DNA of 53,919 nucleotides. Source: Firmicutes bacterium CAG:170. GTDB taxonomy: Bacteria; Bacillota; Clostridia; Oscillospirales; Oscillospiraceae. The stretch lies in contig FR887093.1 of the NCBI GenBank assembly GCA_000436735.1, positions 1 to 53,919 on the forward strand. The letters run 5' to 3'. Under the pieces are notes generated by a model, which worked only from the letters and a program-made list of their open reading frames with translations, did not search any database and was not told the DNA's origin. A program made the translations under genes and the position numbers. This document shows positions 46,288 to 53,919 of the stretch, in pieces; the first letter of the stretch is position 1, and the number at the start of each line of letters is the position of its first letter.

Positions 46288-46321
46288 GGGGCGGCGCGCG
46301 ATGCGTCGCCCCGTCATTTTT
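46288..46321 (+). terminator. terminator-like hairpin between tube and chaperone genes
   Basis: GGGGCGGCGC (46288-46297) pairs with GCGTCGCCCC (46303-46312), 10 bp with one G-U, and is followed by GTCATTTTT. Partial termination here would give more sheath and tube than chaperone and tape-measure mRNA. Confidence 0.65.
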
Positions 46322-46338
46322 GAAAGGAGCCTCGAATC

Positions 46339-46722
46339 ATGGAAAACAAGAAGCAGAACACCGCCGCAGAAGAAAGCGGCAACATCTTCGCAGTCGCGGA
46401 GAAGCAGGACGAAGCAACCGCCAACGATGGCGTCTTCACGCTGCATCTTACGCGCCCTCTGGAGCATGAGGGCAAGAGCTATTCCGACCTCACGTTCGAT
46501 TTTGACAGTCTGAGCGGCAGCGACTCTCTGGCGATTGAACGGGAGCTGCAGATGCTCGGCCATACGGTGATCGTTGCGAATTTCGACAGCGAATACCTCA
46601 TCCGCGTATGTGTCAAGGCGTGTACGGAACCCCTTGGCATTGATGCACTGGGCAAGCTCAGTATCCGCGATTTCAACCGTCTGCGGAACACCGTAAGAGG
46701 TTTTTTATCGCGCAAGGAGTGA
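46339..46722 (+). CDS. tail assembly chaperone (P2 gpE-like)
   Basis: This 127-aa protein carries the E/41/14-type chaperone pattern: FTLHLTRPLEHEGKSYSDLT FDFDSLSG (split), a DSLAIERELQML helix and YLIRVCVKACTEPLGIDALG KLSIRDFNRLRNTVRGFL (split). It binds tape-measure protein during tail assembly. Near the 3' end the heptamer T TTT TTA (46701-46707, reading frame GGT TTT TTA) is a canonical -1 slippery site; frameshifting joins it to the E' frame below. AAAGGAG before ATG. Confidence 0.9.
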   Translation: MENKKQNTAAEESGNIFAVAEKQDEATANDGVFTLHLTRPLEHEGKSYSDLTFDFDSLSGSDSLAIERELQMLGHTVIVANFDSEYLIRVCVKACTEPLGIDALGKLSIRDFNRLRNTVRGFLSRKE

Positions 46723-46898
46723 TCGTCGGAGATGGCGGCGTATGGCTTCGCAGGCAATGCCTCGCCATGGCCCGGACGAACAACACTCCGGTAGATTTCT
46801 GGTTATCTCTACGTCTCGGCGAATTTTTGCAATGGGTGAAAGCCTCTAATGCGCTGATTGCCGAGGAAATGGAGAAGCGAAAACAAAAACGCAAGTGA
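46707..46898 (+). CDS. E' extension reached by -1 frameshift of the tail chaperone
   Basis: In the -1 frame from the slippery site the ribosome reads on for 63 codons to TGA at 46896-46898, giving a 186-aa fusion. The extension includes GGVWLRRQCLAMARTNNTPV and DFWLSLRLGEFLQWVKASNA, a pattern found in E' proteins, then a lysine-rich end. P2 E+E' is made the same way. The open frame fills exactly the gap between gpE and tape measure, where no independent ribosome site is seen. Confidence 0.85.
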   Translation: MAQGVIVGDGGVWLRRQCLAMARTNNTPVDFWLSLRLGEFLQWVKASNALIAEEMEKRKQKRK

Positions 46899-46914
46899 AA
46901 GTGAGGCGGAGATA

Positions 46915-49900
46915 TTGGCATCGCGGAAAGAATATGAGATGCTATTTGCGCTTGAAGCGCAGCTTGGCCGCGAGTTTCGCACGACCTTTGCAAAGGCCCG
47001 CGGCGAGCTCGGCGACACGGCCGATAGTGCAGAATCTTTCGGCAGCCGCGCGACACAGGCCGTGGACGCGGTGTCGAGCGTTCTTGCTGCGGCTGGTATC
47101 TCCGCTGCGCTTAAAGAAATAAAGGAAGGCTTTGACGAGTGTGTGCAGGCGTCGATGGATTTCGAGTCTGCCATCACCGGCGTCGCCAAAACGACAGACC
47201 TGACAGACGAAGAACTGGCAGATATGTCGGACGCAATTAAAGCCATGTCCACGGAGATCCCGGCATCTACGACCGAGATCGCCGCCGTCGCTGAAGCTGC
47301 TGGCCAGCTTGGCATTCAGAAAGACGCGCTGCTCGATTTTACGCGCGTTATGACAATGCTCGGCACAGCGACGAACATGACAGCCGAAGATGCCGCAACC
47401 GCCCTCGCGCGGTTCGCGAACATTACAGGCATGTCCGCAGACAATTATGATCGTCTCGGCGCCGTGATCGTTGATCTTGGCAATAACTTTGCAACGACCG
47501 AATCTGAGATCACGCAGATGGGTACGCGCCTTGCCTCTGGCGGCAAGCTGGCCGGTCTGACGGAACCTCAGATCATGGCGCTTGCCGCAGCAATGTCCTC
47601 CGTCGGCATCGAGGCCGAAGCTGGCGGCACGGCCATGACGCAGACGCTCAATGCCATCGAAAAGGCTGTTGCAACCGGCGAAGATTCTTTACAGAGCTTC
47701 GCAGATGTTGCAGGAATGTCTGCGGATTCGTTCGCGGAAATGTGGAATACGGACGCGCTGGGCGCTCTGACAGCGTTTATCCGCGGGCTTGGCAATCTGG
47801 ACGAACAGGGCGAAAGCGCTGTTCTGGTGCTGGAAGACCTCGGCCTTACCGGCATTCGCCAGAGCAATATGCTCAAATCCCTCGCTCTGGCAGCAGACCA
47901 GATGGACAGCGCCGTACAGACGGCAAATACCGCGTGGGATGAGAATATCGCTCTGACGAACGAAGCCAACAAGCGATACGCCACCACGCAATCCAAGCTG
48001 GATATGATGCAGAACGCCTACAACAACCTCAAGGTTGCCGTAGGCGATGCTTTTACCCCGGCGCTGCGCGATGCCTACGACGCCGGTACGGACGTGCTGA
48101 ACGTCCTCGGCGAGTTTGTGCAGGAGAATCCTGCGCTCGTCAAGGGTGTTGTAACATTCACGGGCGTAGTCGGCGGTGCAACGGTCGCATTGACGGCATA
48201 CGCCGCAATCTCCAAAGTCATTAAAGCGCTCGACATGGCTACGATGTTCGGCGGTGCCGTCGGTCCTATCATGTTGGGCGTAACTGCCGTGGCCGCATTG
48301 ACGGCTGGAATCGTTGCGCTCAGTGACGCTTCCAAGGACGACGCTGTTCCGTCCGTCCGGGAGCTGACTGAGGCGGCGCGTGAACTTGACAGCGCCATGA
48401 GCGACGCCAGAGCCGCTTGTGATGATACCGTCACAACGACGGAAGCATCTGCGAATGTCGCGAACAATTACATCGACCGTCTCGATGAGCTGAACTCTCT
48501 GAGCAAACTGAGCGCGGAGCAGCAGCGAGAATATCATGGCATTCTCGTCATGTTGACGCAGACTGTTCCGGATCTGGCCAACTACATCGATCTTGAAACC
48601 GATACGATCAATGGCGGCACGGAGGCGCTGCGGGCCAATACGCAGGCTTGGAAGGATAACGCCATTGCTCAGGCCTATCAGGAACAGCTCACTGAGATTT
48701 ACAGCAAAAATGCCGACGTTCTGATTGAAGCAGAAAAGAACAAAATCGGTCTGCGCGACGCTGAGGGCAAGCTGGCTGTGGCGCAGAAAGCACAGAACGA
48801 CGAGTTTGAACGCCAGAATCGGCTCTATCAGGAAGCCAATCAGAAGGTTCAGGAATACTACGAGGAAACAGGCCTTGTCACCGACGCCAATATGTGGCTC
48901 GGCGAAACGACCGACGAGCTGAACTGGAAGCTGGAACAGAACGCGCAAGCGGTTATGGAGGCACAGGATGCTGTCGACGCCTACCAGAAGGCCATTGATA
49001 AAGACAACGACGCGCTGCAGGCCGCGCAGGACGAAATTGCACTCGCTGAGGAAGCTGTTCAAAACCTGACAACGGCCACTGAAGATTCCACCACCGCAAC
49101 CGAGGACGCGAGCCGCGGCTACGGTGAGCTGAACACCGAGATCAGCAGCGTCAAGGAACGTGTCGAGGCTCTCCAGCAGGCGTATCAGGAAGCCTATAAA
49201 GCTGCCGCAGAAAGCGTTCAGGGCCAATATGCACTTTGGCAGCAGGCAGACAGCATCGTTGCGACCTCTGCGTCCAGCATCAACAGTAATCTCCAAGGCC
49301 AGATCACGCATTGGCAGACCTACAACGATAATCTGGCCAGCCTGCGTGACAGGGCTGGTGATATTGAGGGCCTGACCGAAATGATCGGTTCTTTCGCAGA
49401 CGGCAGCTCCGACAGCGTGAATGCGGTTGCCGGCATGGCTGCGGCCAGCGATGAAGAATTGGCCGCGATGGTCGAAAGCTGGAATAAGCTGCGCGAGGAA
49501 CAGAATAAAGCCGCCGAGGACATCGCAGACTTCCGCACCGGCTTCTCTGAAACTATGGACGCGATCAGTGGAGACCTCGAAGCCACCATTGACGACATGG
49601 ATCTTGGCACGGAAGCTGCGGAAGCCGGTCGTGCGACCATTCAGGGCTTCATTGATGGTGCAACCGGAATGCTGCCGACAGTGCAATCGGCGTATTCCCA
49701 GCTCGGATACGCCGCCCTCGCTGCTCTCAGCCGAAACGTGCAGAACAATAATTCTGTTGCTTCGAGCCGTCGCATGAGCGGGTTCTCCCGATATGCCAGC
49801 GGCACAACCTCTGCCGAGACCGGTCTTGCCCTCGTCGGCGAAGAAGGCCCGGAGTTTGTGATGATGCACGGCGGCGAAGCGGTCTTGAACGCGGCCGACA

Positions 49901-50094
49901 CACACAGCGCCATCGAAGCTATGACTTCCACTTCGGACAGCTCCGTTCCAGTGCAGGTCAATATCACCGTCGAGGGCGATGTCAATGACGGCGTTATGGA
50001 GCGCCTTGAAACCTATGGCGAGGAATTTGCCGCACAGGTACGCGCGGTGATTCGAGAAGACAATATCAACGCGCAACGGGGGGCGTACAGATGA
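46915..50094 (+). CDS. tail tape measure protein
   Basis: This 1059-aa protein is the tape measure that sets tail length. Residues about 50-360 show the TP901-type core (MDFESAITGVAKTTDLTDEE, SDAIKAMSTEIPASTTEIAA, GQLGIQKDALLDFTRVMTML, ALARFANITGMSADNYDRLG), followed by a hydrophobic segment (about 425-470), long coiled coils, and a C-terminal end with EEGPEFVMMHGGEAVLNAAD. The start TTG at 46915 follows GAGGCGGAG; upstream ATG at 46858 overlaps E'. No lytic domain is seen in it, unlike many tape measures; the hub carries one instead. Confidence 0.92.
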   Translation: MASRKEYEMLFALEAQLGREFRTTFAKARGELGDTADSAESFGSRATQAVDAVSSVLAAAGISAALKEIKEGFDECVQASMDFESAITGVAKTTDLTDEELADMSDAIKAMSTEIPASTTEIAAVAEAAGQLGIQKDALLDFTRVMTMLGTATNMTAEDAATALARFANITGMSADNYDRLGAVIVDLGNNFATTESEITQMGTRLASGGKLAGLTEPQIMALAAAMSSVGIEAEAGGTAMTQTLNAIEKAVATGEDSLQSFADVAGMSADSFAEMWNTDALGALTAFIRGLGNLDEQGESAVLVLEDLGLTGIRQSNMLKSLALAADQMDSAVQTANTAWDENIALTNEANKRYATTQSKLDMMQNAYNNLKVAVGDAFTPALRDAYDAGTDVLNVLGEFVQENPALVKGVVTFTGVVGGATVALTAYAAISKVIKALDMATMFGGAVGPIMLGVTAVAALTAGIVALSDASKDDAVPSVRELTEAARELDSAMSDARAACDDTVTTTEASANVANNYIDRLDELNSLSKLSAEQQREYHGILVMLTQTVPDLANYIDLETDTINGGTEALRANTQAWKDNAIAQAYQEQLTEIYSKNADVLIEAEKNKIGLRDAEGKLAVAQKAQNDEFERQNRLYQEANQKVQEYYEETGLVTDANMWLGETTDELNWKLEQNAQAVMEAQDAVDAYQKAIDKDNDALQAAQDEIALAEEAVQNLTTATEDSTTATEDASRGYGELNTEISSVKERVEALQQAYQEAYKAAAESVQGQYALWQQADSIVATSASSINSNLQGQITHWQTYNDNLASLRDRAGDIEGLTEMIGSFADGSSDSVNAVAGMAAASDEELAAMVESWNKLREEQNKAAEDIADFRTGFSETMDAISGDLEATIDDMDLGTEAAEAGRATIQGFIDGATGMLPTVQSAYSQLGYAALAALSRNVQNNNSVASSRRMSGFSRYASGTTSAETGLALVGEEGPEFVMMHGGEAVLNAADTHSAIEAMTSTSDSSVPVQVNITVEGDVNDGVMERLETYGEEFAAQVRAVIREDNINAQRGAYR

Positions 50095-50303
50095 GCAGAA
50101 TCTACACGACTGTGCAGGGCGATATGTGGGATATGATCGCCTACAAGGAGATGGGCAGCGTCGACTATACCGACGATCTGATGAACGCCAATAGCTCGCT
50201 GCTCAGTTATTTCTCCTTTCCCGCAGGCGTCATGCTGACAATCCATGATGTGGTGGAGCGCCGCGCATCTACGCTGCCGCCGTGGAAGCAGGTGCAGCGA
50301 TGA
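50091..50303 (+). CDS. tail protein X (P2 gpX-like, LysM-type)
   Basis: This 70-aa protein has the LysM-like pattern TVQGDMWDMIAYKEMGSVDY and MNANSSLLSYFSFPAGVMLT, as in P2 tail protein X, which links tube and baseplate. ATG overlaps the tape-measure stop and its stop overlaps the next ATG. Confidence 0.85.
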   Translation: MSRIYTTVQGDMWDMIAYKEMGSVDYTDDLMNANSSLLSYFSFPAGVMLTIHDVVERRASTLPPWKQVQR

Positions 50304-51853
50304 GCAGCCGAAATCTCGCGAGACGCACAAAAGCCGAGGTTTCCTTCGGCGGCATCGACATCACAAAATCCATTCAGCCGTATCTTCTGTCGATCTCCTA
50401 TACGGACAACGAAGAAGACGAAACGGACGATCTGCAAATCAAAATTCAAGACCGCGACGATCTCTGGCTCACGCAGTGGCTCGATGAAATCTCTGAAAAG
50501 CTGTCCTGGGCATCACCCTCTGGCGGCAGCGCGTCTGGCGATGCTGTTGTCAGCGAAGCAAACAAATACCTCGGTACACCGTATGTTTGGGGCGGCAGCA
50601 GTCCGAGCGGCTTTGACTGCTCCGGTCTTGTCTACTACGCGCTCAACGAAGCCGGGATCAGCGTTCCCAGAACGACCGCGCAGGGCTACAAGGATATGGC
50701 TACACCGGTCAACGAAGCCACAGCGCAGCCCGGCGACCTCATCTTCTTCGGCACGCAGGGCGTTGTCGACCACGTAGGTATCTACATGGGCAATGGGCAA
50801 ATGGTCAATGCGACCGGTTCGTGCGTCCAGATCACAGACATCAACACCCGCAGAGCCGGGATTATCAGTTGGGGCAGAATTGGCGGCGCCACGCAGAGCG
50901 GCTCTGCTGCCTCTGCACAGGCAGGCACGCAAAGCAGCGGCTCAGGATCTTCTACTTCCTCTGGCGAACAGGGTGCATCCTCCGATGGCGGCGGCGCAGA
51001 AGAACGGCTCGCCATGGACGTTGTGTTTGTCCGTGAGAACTGGAACAGCGACGGCTCCGACGCGGTGCTGCCGTGCGGAGAATTTGAGCTTGACAACATC
51101 TCCTGCAGCGGACCGCCGAACACAGTCTGCATCAAAGGATCTTCGATTCCGTTTTCTTCGCAGCTCCGGCAGACCTGCAAGAGCAAGGCATGGGAAAGCT
51201 ACACGCTTAGCGGCATTGCGAATGAAATCGCCGGGAGCGGCGGTATGACCTGCATGTATGAATCGGACAGCGACCCATATTATGAGCGCGTCGAGCAGAT
51301 CGACATGAGCGACATTGAGTTTCTGTCGCAGCTTTGCCATGATGCCGGCATTTCTCTCAAGGCAACAAACCGGATCCTTGTACTGTTCGATCAGCGCAAG
51401 TATGAGCAGAAGCCAGAAGTCCGCACCATCAGACGCTATGACCACAGCTATAAGACGTACCAGCTCAGCACCAGCGCAGCCGATGCGCAGTATGCGTCGT
51501 GCCGGGTGTCCTACGTCAACCCCGAAACCGGACAGTGTATTGAGGGCATCGCCAAGGTCGAGGGATACACCGAAGACCCGAACAATCAGCAGCTTGAAAT
51601 CACCGCCAAGGTTGGAACAGTGGACGAAGCGAAGGAGCTTGCAGAAAAGAATCTCCGTCTTCGCAACAAATTCTGCCGCCAGGCACAATTCCTGCTGCCG
51701 GGAGATACCGACCTCGTTGCGGGCGTCAATGTTGCGCTCAAAGGCTGGGGCGGCTACGACGGAAAATACATCATCAAGCAGGCTGTCCACAAGCTGGACA
51801 GTGGCGGCTATACAACGCAGATCTCGCTGCGCATGGTATTGGAGGGATATTGA
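50300..51853 (+). CDS. tail hub protein D (late control D family) with inserted NlpC/P60 domain
   Basis: This 517-aa protein begins and ends as P2 gpD, the trimeric hub at the tube tip: residues 1-75 (KAEVSFGGIDITKSIQPYLL, TDNEEDETDDLQIKIQDRDD) and about 245-517 (DMSDIEFLSQLCHDAGISLK, NPETGQCIEGIAKVEGYTED). Between them sits a complete NlpC/P60 peptidase (about 85-195): GTPYVWGGSSPSGFDCSGLV with catalytic Cys107 and VDHVGIYMGNGQ with His158, followed by a Ser/Gly-rich linker. It would cut peptidoglycan during infection. ATG overlaps the gpX stop (ATGA). Confidence 0.9.
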   Translation: MSSRNLARRTKAEVSFGGIDITKSIQPYLLSISYTDNEEDETDDLQIKIQDRDDLWLTQWLDEISEKLSWASPSGGSASGDAVVSEANKYLGTPYVWGGSSPSGFDCSGLVYYALNEAGISVPRTTAQGYKDMATPVNEATAQPGDLIFFGTQGVVDHVGIYMGNGQMVNATGSCVQITDINTRRAGIISWGRIGGATQSGSAASAQAGTQSSGSGSSTSSGEQGASSDGGGAEERLAMDVVFVRENWNSDGSDAVLPCGEFELDNISCSGPPNTVCIKGSSIPFSSQLRQTCKSKAWESYTLSGIANEIAGSGGMTCMYESDSDPYYERVEQIDMSDIEFLSQLCHDAGISLKATNRILVLFDQRKYEQKPEVRTIRRYDHSYKTYQLSTSAADAQYASCRVSYVNPETGQCIEGIAKVEGYTEDPNNQQLEITAKVGTVDEAKELAEKNLRLRNKFCRQAQFLLPGDTDLVAGVNVALKGWGGYDGKYIIKQAVHKLDSGGYTTQISLRMVLEGY

Positions 51854-52158
51854 TGGACGTAGAAAAAGTATTAAAGCGGCTCGTTCGCGTCGGAACTGTG
51901 ACGGACATCGATAATGCCAAGCGAAAAGCGCGAGTGAAGTTTCAGGACTGCAATATGACGTCCGGATGGCTCTATGTGCTGGACACGCACCCGCACATTC
52001 CAGCTTATGACCCTGCGCAGCAGAAGACAGAGTTGCAGGATGGGCATCAGCACGACCTCACGATCAAGCCGTGGATGCCGCTTGTCAACGACACCGTCCT
52101 CACGCTCTATCTGCCTGTGTTCAACGGGGATGGCTTCGTGCTGGGAGGTATCGGATGA
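51853..52158 (+). CDS. baseplate spike protein V-like (short)
   Basis: This 101-aa protein matches the OB-fold core of P2 gpV: RLVRVGTVTDIDNAKRKARV KFQDC (split), GWLYVLD and WMPLVNDTVLTLYLPVFNGD GFVLGGI (split). The usual C-terminal membrane-piercing spike is absent, so this is a short form or the spike is supplied elsewhere. Start ATG overlaps the hub stop (TGATGG) with GGAGGG upstream. Confidence 0.8.
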   Translation: MDVEKVLKRLVRVGTVTDIDNAKRKARVKFQDCNMTSGWLYVLDTHPHIPAYDPAQQKTELQDGHQHDLTIKPWMPLVNDTVLTLYLPVFNGDGFVLGGIG

Positions 52159-52550
52159 TTGTAGGAGCACTTGGAGACGTTGTCTTTTCAGTTTCGTCGC
52201 GCACGCTGAAAACGATCAGCAATTTCGTATGGTCCGGTTCTGCGCGGTACGCCACGCATGATCTCCATGCCGGCAACAGCATTTCGGAATACACCGGCAC
52301 AGACCTTGCGAAGATCACCTTTGACATTCAGCTTCTTGCTTCCCTCGGCGTTGACCCAATGTCCGAGATTTGGCGGCTGTTCGATCTGGAACGGCAGGGC
52401 GTGACGCTGCCGCTTACGATTGGCAATCATGGATACGGCCGCTATCGCTGGACGATCCTGAGCCATAAGACCAAGGCGGAGCATTATGACGGGCATGGAA
52501 ACATCATCAGTGCGACGCTGAGCATTTCCTTGCAGGAATATCTACGATGA
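52155..52550 (+). CDS. tail protein U-like (P2 gpU)
   Basis: This 131-aa protein matches gpU: MIVGALGDVVFSVSSRTLKT, SARYATHDLHAGNSISEYTG and ITFDIQLLASLGVDPMSEIW, with the terminal LSISLQEYL pattern. It joins tail to baseplate or terminates the tube in P2-like tails. ATG overlaps the previous stop. Confidence 0.85.
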   Translation: MIVGALGDVVFSVSSRTLKTISNFVWSGSARYATHDLHAGNSISEYTGTDLAKITFDIQLLASLGVDPMSEIWRLFDLERQGVTLPLTIGNHGYGRYRWTILSHKTKAEHYDGHGNIISATLSISLQEYLR

Positions 52551-52562
52551 GGGGCGCACACT

Positions 52563-52886
52563 ATGGGCTACAAAATCACCATGTCGGAGATTGGGCCGAT
52601 CAGCCTGAACGAAACCGACCCTGTAAAATCCATTCTGCAGAACGTGTCCATCATCCTGCGGACGATCAAAGGCTCCTGCCCGATGTATCGCGGCTTCGGT
52701 ATTGACGCTACCTTGATCGACCGCCCGATTCCTGCGGCAAAGGTGCTGCTTTTCTCTCAAATCCGCGAGGCCATTGAGGAATATGAGCCGCGCGTCCGTG
52801 TCAAGAGCGTCGATTTTGATACGCAGGAAGAAATGCAGGGCGTTCTAAGCCCTATCGTGGAGGTGGAAATCGTCGATGAGTCGTAA
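52563..52886 (+). CDS. baseplate wedge protein W (gp25-like)
   Basis: This 107-aa protein has the gp25 lysozyme-like fold signature: NVSIILRTIKGSCPMYRGFG IDATLIDRP (split), LFSQIREAIEEYEPRVRVKS VDFD (split), including the conserved EPRV block. It is part of the baseplate wedge with gpJ. It overlaps the J gene by 11 bases. Confidence 0.92.
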   Translation: MGYKITMSEIGPISLNETDPVKSILQNVSIILRTIKGSCPMYRGFGIDATLIDRPIPAAKVLLFSQIREAIEEYEPRVRVKSVDFDTQEEMQGVLSPIVEVEIVDES

Positions 52887-53919
52887 TACCGAATTTCAGT
52901 TTGTTTCGACCGACGCTGCGGAAATCACAAATTTTCTGATTACCGTTTATGAGAACCTGACCGGAGTAAGCGTCCGCCCCGCCAGTCCGGAAAAGCTGTT
53001 CGCGCAATGGGTAGCCAGCGTCATCATTCAGGAGCGGGTCTACAACAACTACACCGCAAATCAGAATATTCCGAGCCGCGCCGAAGGCAAGAACCTTGAC
53101 GCGCTGGCAGAACTGTACTATCTGCAGCAGCGCCCACAGGCAAAACCCGCTTACTGCACGGAACGGTTTACGATCTCCGAGGCGCAGACGTTCGCCATCC
53201 TCGTCCCCAAGGGGACGCGCGTCACAGACGCCAGCAACACCCTGATCTGGGAAACTGTCGCCGACGCCTACATCAACGCTGGCGATACCTACGTCGACAC
53301 TGCCATCCGGTGCCAGACGGACGGCACGGTCGGCAACGGCTACGCCGTCGGCCAGCTCAACGTGATCGTTGATGTGTTCGACTACTACACGTCCTGCACC
53401 AATATCACGACTTCCGACGACGGTTCGGAGATCGCCAGCGACGAAGAATTCTACGAGCTGATGCGCGAATCCATGTTCGCGTTTTCGACGGCTGGCGCGG
53501 TTGGCTCCTACATCTACCACGCGAAATCCGTATCTACGGAGATTGCTGACGTACAGGCCGTTCGCCCGGCTGTCGTAAAGAAAGTGACGCTTGATCTCTA
53601 TACGAAAGGCGGCGCCAAGTACGCTTTTTGGGGCGGCGACACCATCGACCTGTCCTCTCTGGCGGTCTACGCCAAGGGCAGCAGCACGGCTGCGAGCGCC
53701 GACACAGATTATACCGTCACCTACGAAAACGGTCTGCTGCAAGTTGCAATCGCCGCAGACGGCGCGCTGGCAAGCGCGAGCCAGATCGACGTGTCGCTCA
53801 CCTTTGACGGTGCCGGGCACGTCGATATTTATGTCCTGATGAACGACGGAACGATTGCCACGACGGAGATCAAGAACGCCGTCCTTGCCGCCTGTAACGA
53901 AAGCAAGGTGCGGCCGCTG
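52876..53919 (+). CDS. baseplate assembly protein J, N-terminal part (gene cut by window end)
   Basis: From ATG 52876 the frame runs to the last base without a stop (348 codons). It contains ENLTGVSVRPASPEKLFAQW, NIPSRAEGKNLDALAELYYL, VTDASNTLIWETVADAYINA and ASDEEFYELMRESMFAFSTA with AGAVGSYIYHAKSV, all typical of gpJ/gp47 baseplate wedge proteins. The C-terminal rest of the gene lies at window positions 1-250, with a short missing piece between. It overlaps the W gene by 11 bases. Confidence 0.93.
   Translation, partial: MSRNTEFQFVSTDAAEITNFLITVYENLTGVSVRPASPEKLFAQWVASVIIQERVYNNYTANQNIPSRAEGKNLDALAELYYLQQRPQAKPAYCTERFTISEAQTFAILVPKGTRVTDASNTLIWETVADAYINAGDTYVDTAIRCQTDGTVGNGYAVGQLNVIVDVFDYYTSCTNITTSDDGSEIASDEEFYELMRESMFAFSTAGAVGSYIYHAKSVSTEIADVQAVRPAVVKKVTLDLYTKGGAKYAFWGGDTIDLSSLAVYAKGSSTAASADTDYTVTYENGLLQVAIAADGALASASQIDVSLTFDGAGHVDIYVLMNDGTIATTEIKNAVLAACNESKVRPL

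Noticed and set aside
1..53919. tRNA genes, CRISPR arrays, insertion sequences
   Set aside because: No cloverleaf with a T-loop, no repeat-spacer array and no transposase gene were seen on reading both strands.

Overview
The window is almost certainly the genome of a temperate, contractile-tailed (myovirus-type) phage of a gut-type Firmicute (Clostridia / Oscillospiraceae-like host). This rests on the P2-like tail (sheath, tube, E/E' chaperone, X, D hub, V, U, W, J, I), a lambda-like head (GpA terminase, portal, ClpP-like protease with nested scaffold, gpD, gpE), an LL-H type holin, RecT, a replisome organizer with a G40P-like loader, a large serine recombinase and many XRE regulators. No bacterial chromosomal gene is visible. 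The window starts and ends inside the same baseplate J gene: the 3' part is at 1-250 and the 5' part at 52876-53919. The joint is out of frame by a remainder that implies a short missing piece, which I estimate from the family pattern at several tens of bases. The molecule is therefore best read as a circular or circularly permuted phage genome of about 54 kb, cut in gene J.

Layout. 1-11.9 kb is the end of the late operon. It holds J, I, a tail fibre, a CXXX-repeat/radical SAM cassette, a second fibre, and a diversity-generating retroelement (DGR: target protein with variable repeat, template repeat, reverse transcriptase). Two CD1375-like microproteins, holin, endolysin and a strong terminator at 11.87 kb follow. 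12.0-15.4 kb is a leftward operon of small accessory genes ending in an XRE repressor. 15.4-19.5 kb is the lysogeny region, with two separate divergent XRE switches, the serine integrase and a lipoprotein. 19.5-31.5 kb is the rightward early operon: small regulators, DUF1351, RecT, MBL-fold, SSB, replisome organizer with a repeat-rich putative origin, helicase loader, RecU, an FtsK-gamma protein, an N-6 methylase-like protein and a DUF1492/sigma-like late regulator. 31.5-53.9 kb is the start of the late operon: an iteron-bearing promoter region, a PAPS-reductase/ParB/ParB cassette, packaging, head and tail genes.

How the parts work together. The late regulator (31129-31533) probably acts on the three 10-bp iterons just downstream of its gene. 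It would switch on a single late transcript running through head, tail, fibre, DGR and lysis genes across the window joint to the terminator at 11.87 kb. The DGR copies the template repeat with adenine-specific errors into the C-terminal end of the 623-aa receptor-binding candidate: all nine differences between the repeats are at template adenines. The radical SAM enzyme next to a 34-cysteine CXXX-repeat protein, sitting between two tail-fibre genes, suggests a post-translationally modified virion-surface or tail component, and is the least explained system here. Other points of note are a -1 frameshift site in the tail chaperone, an NlpC/P60 domain inserted in the tail hub, and a possible regulatory link (a shared 17-bp palindrome) between a lysogeny repressor promoter and the DGR template promoter.
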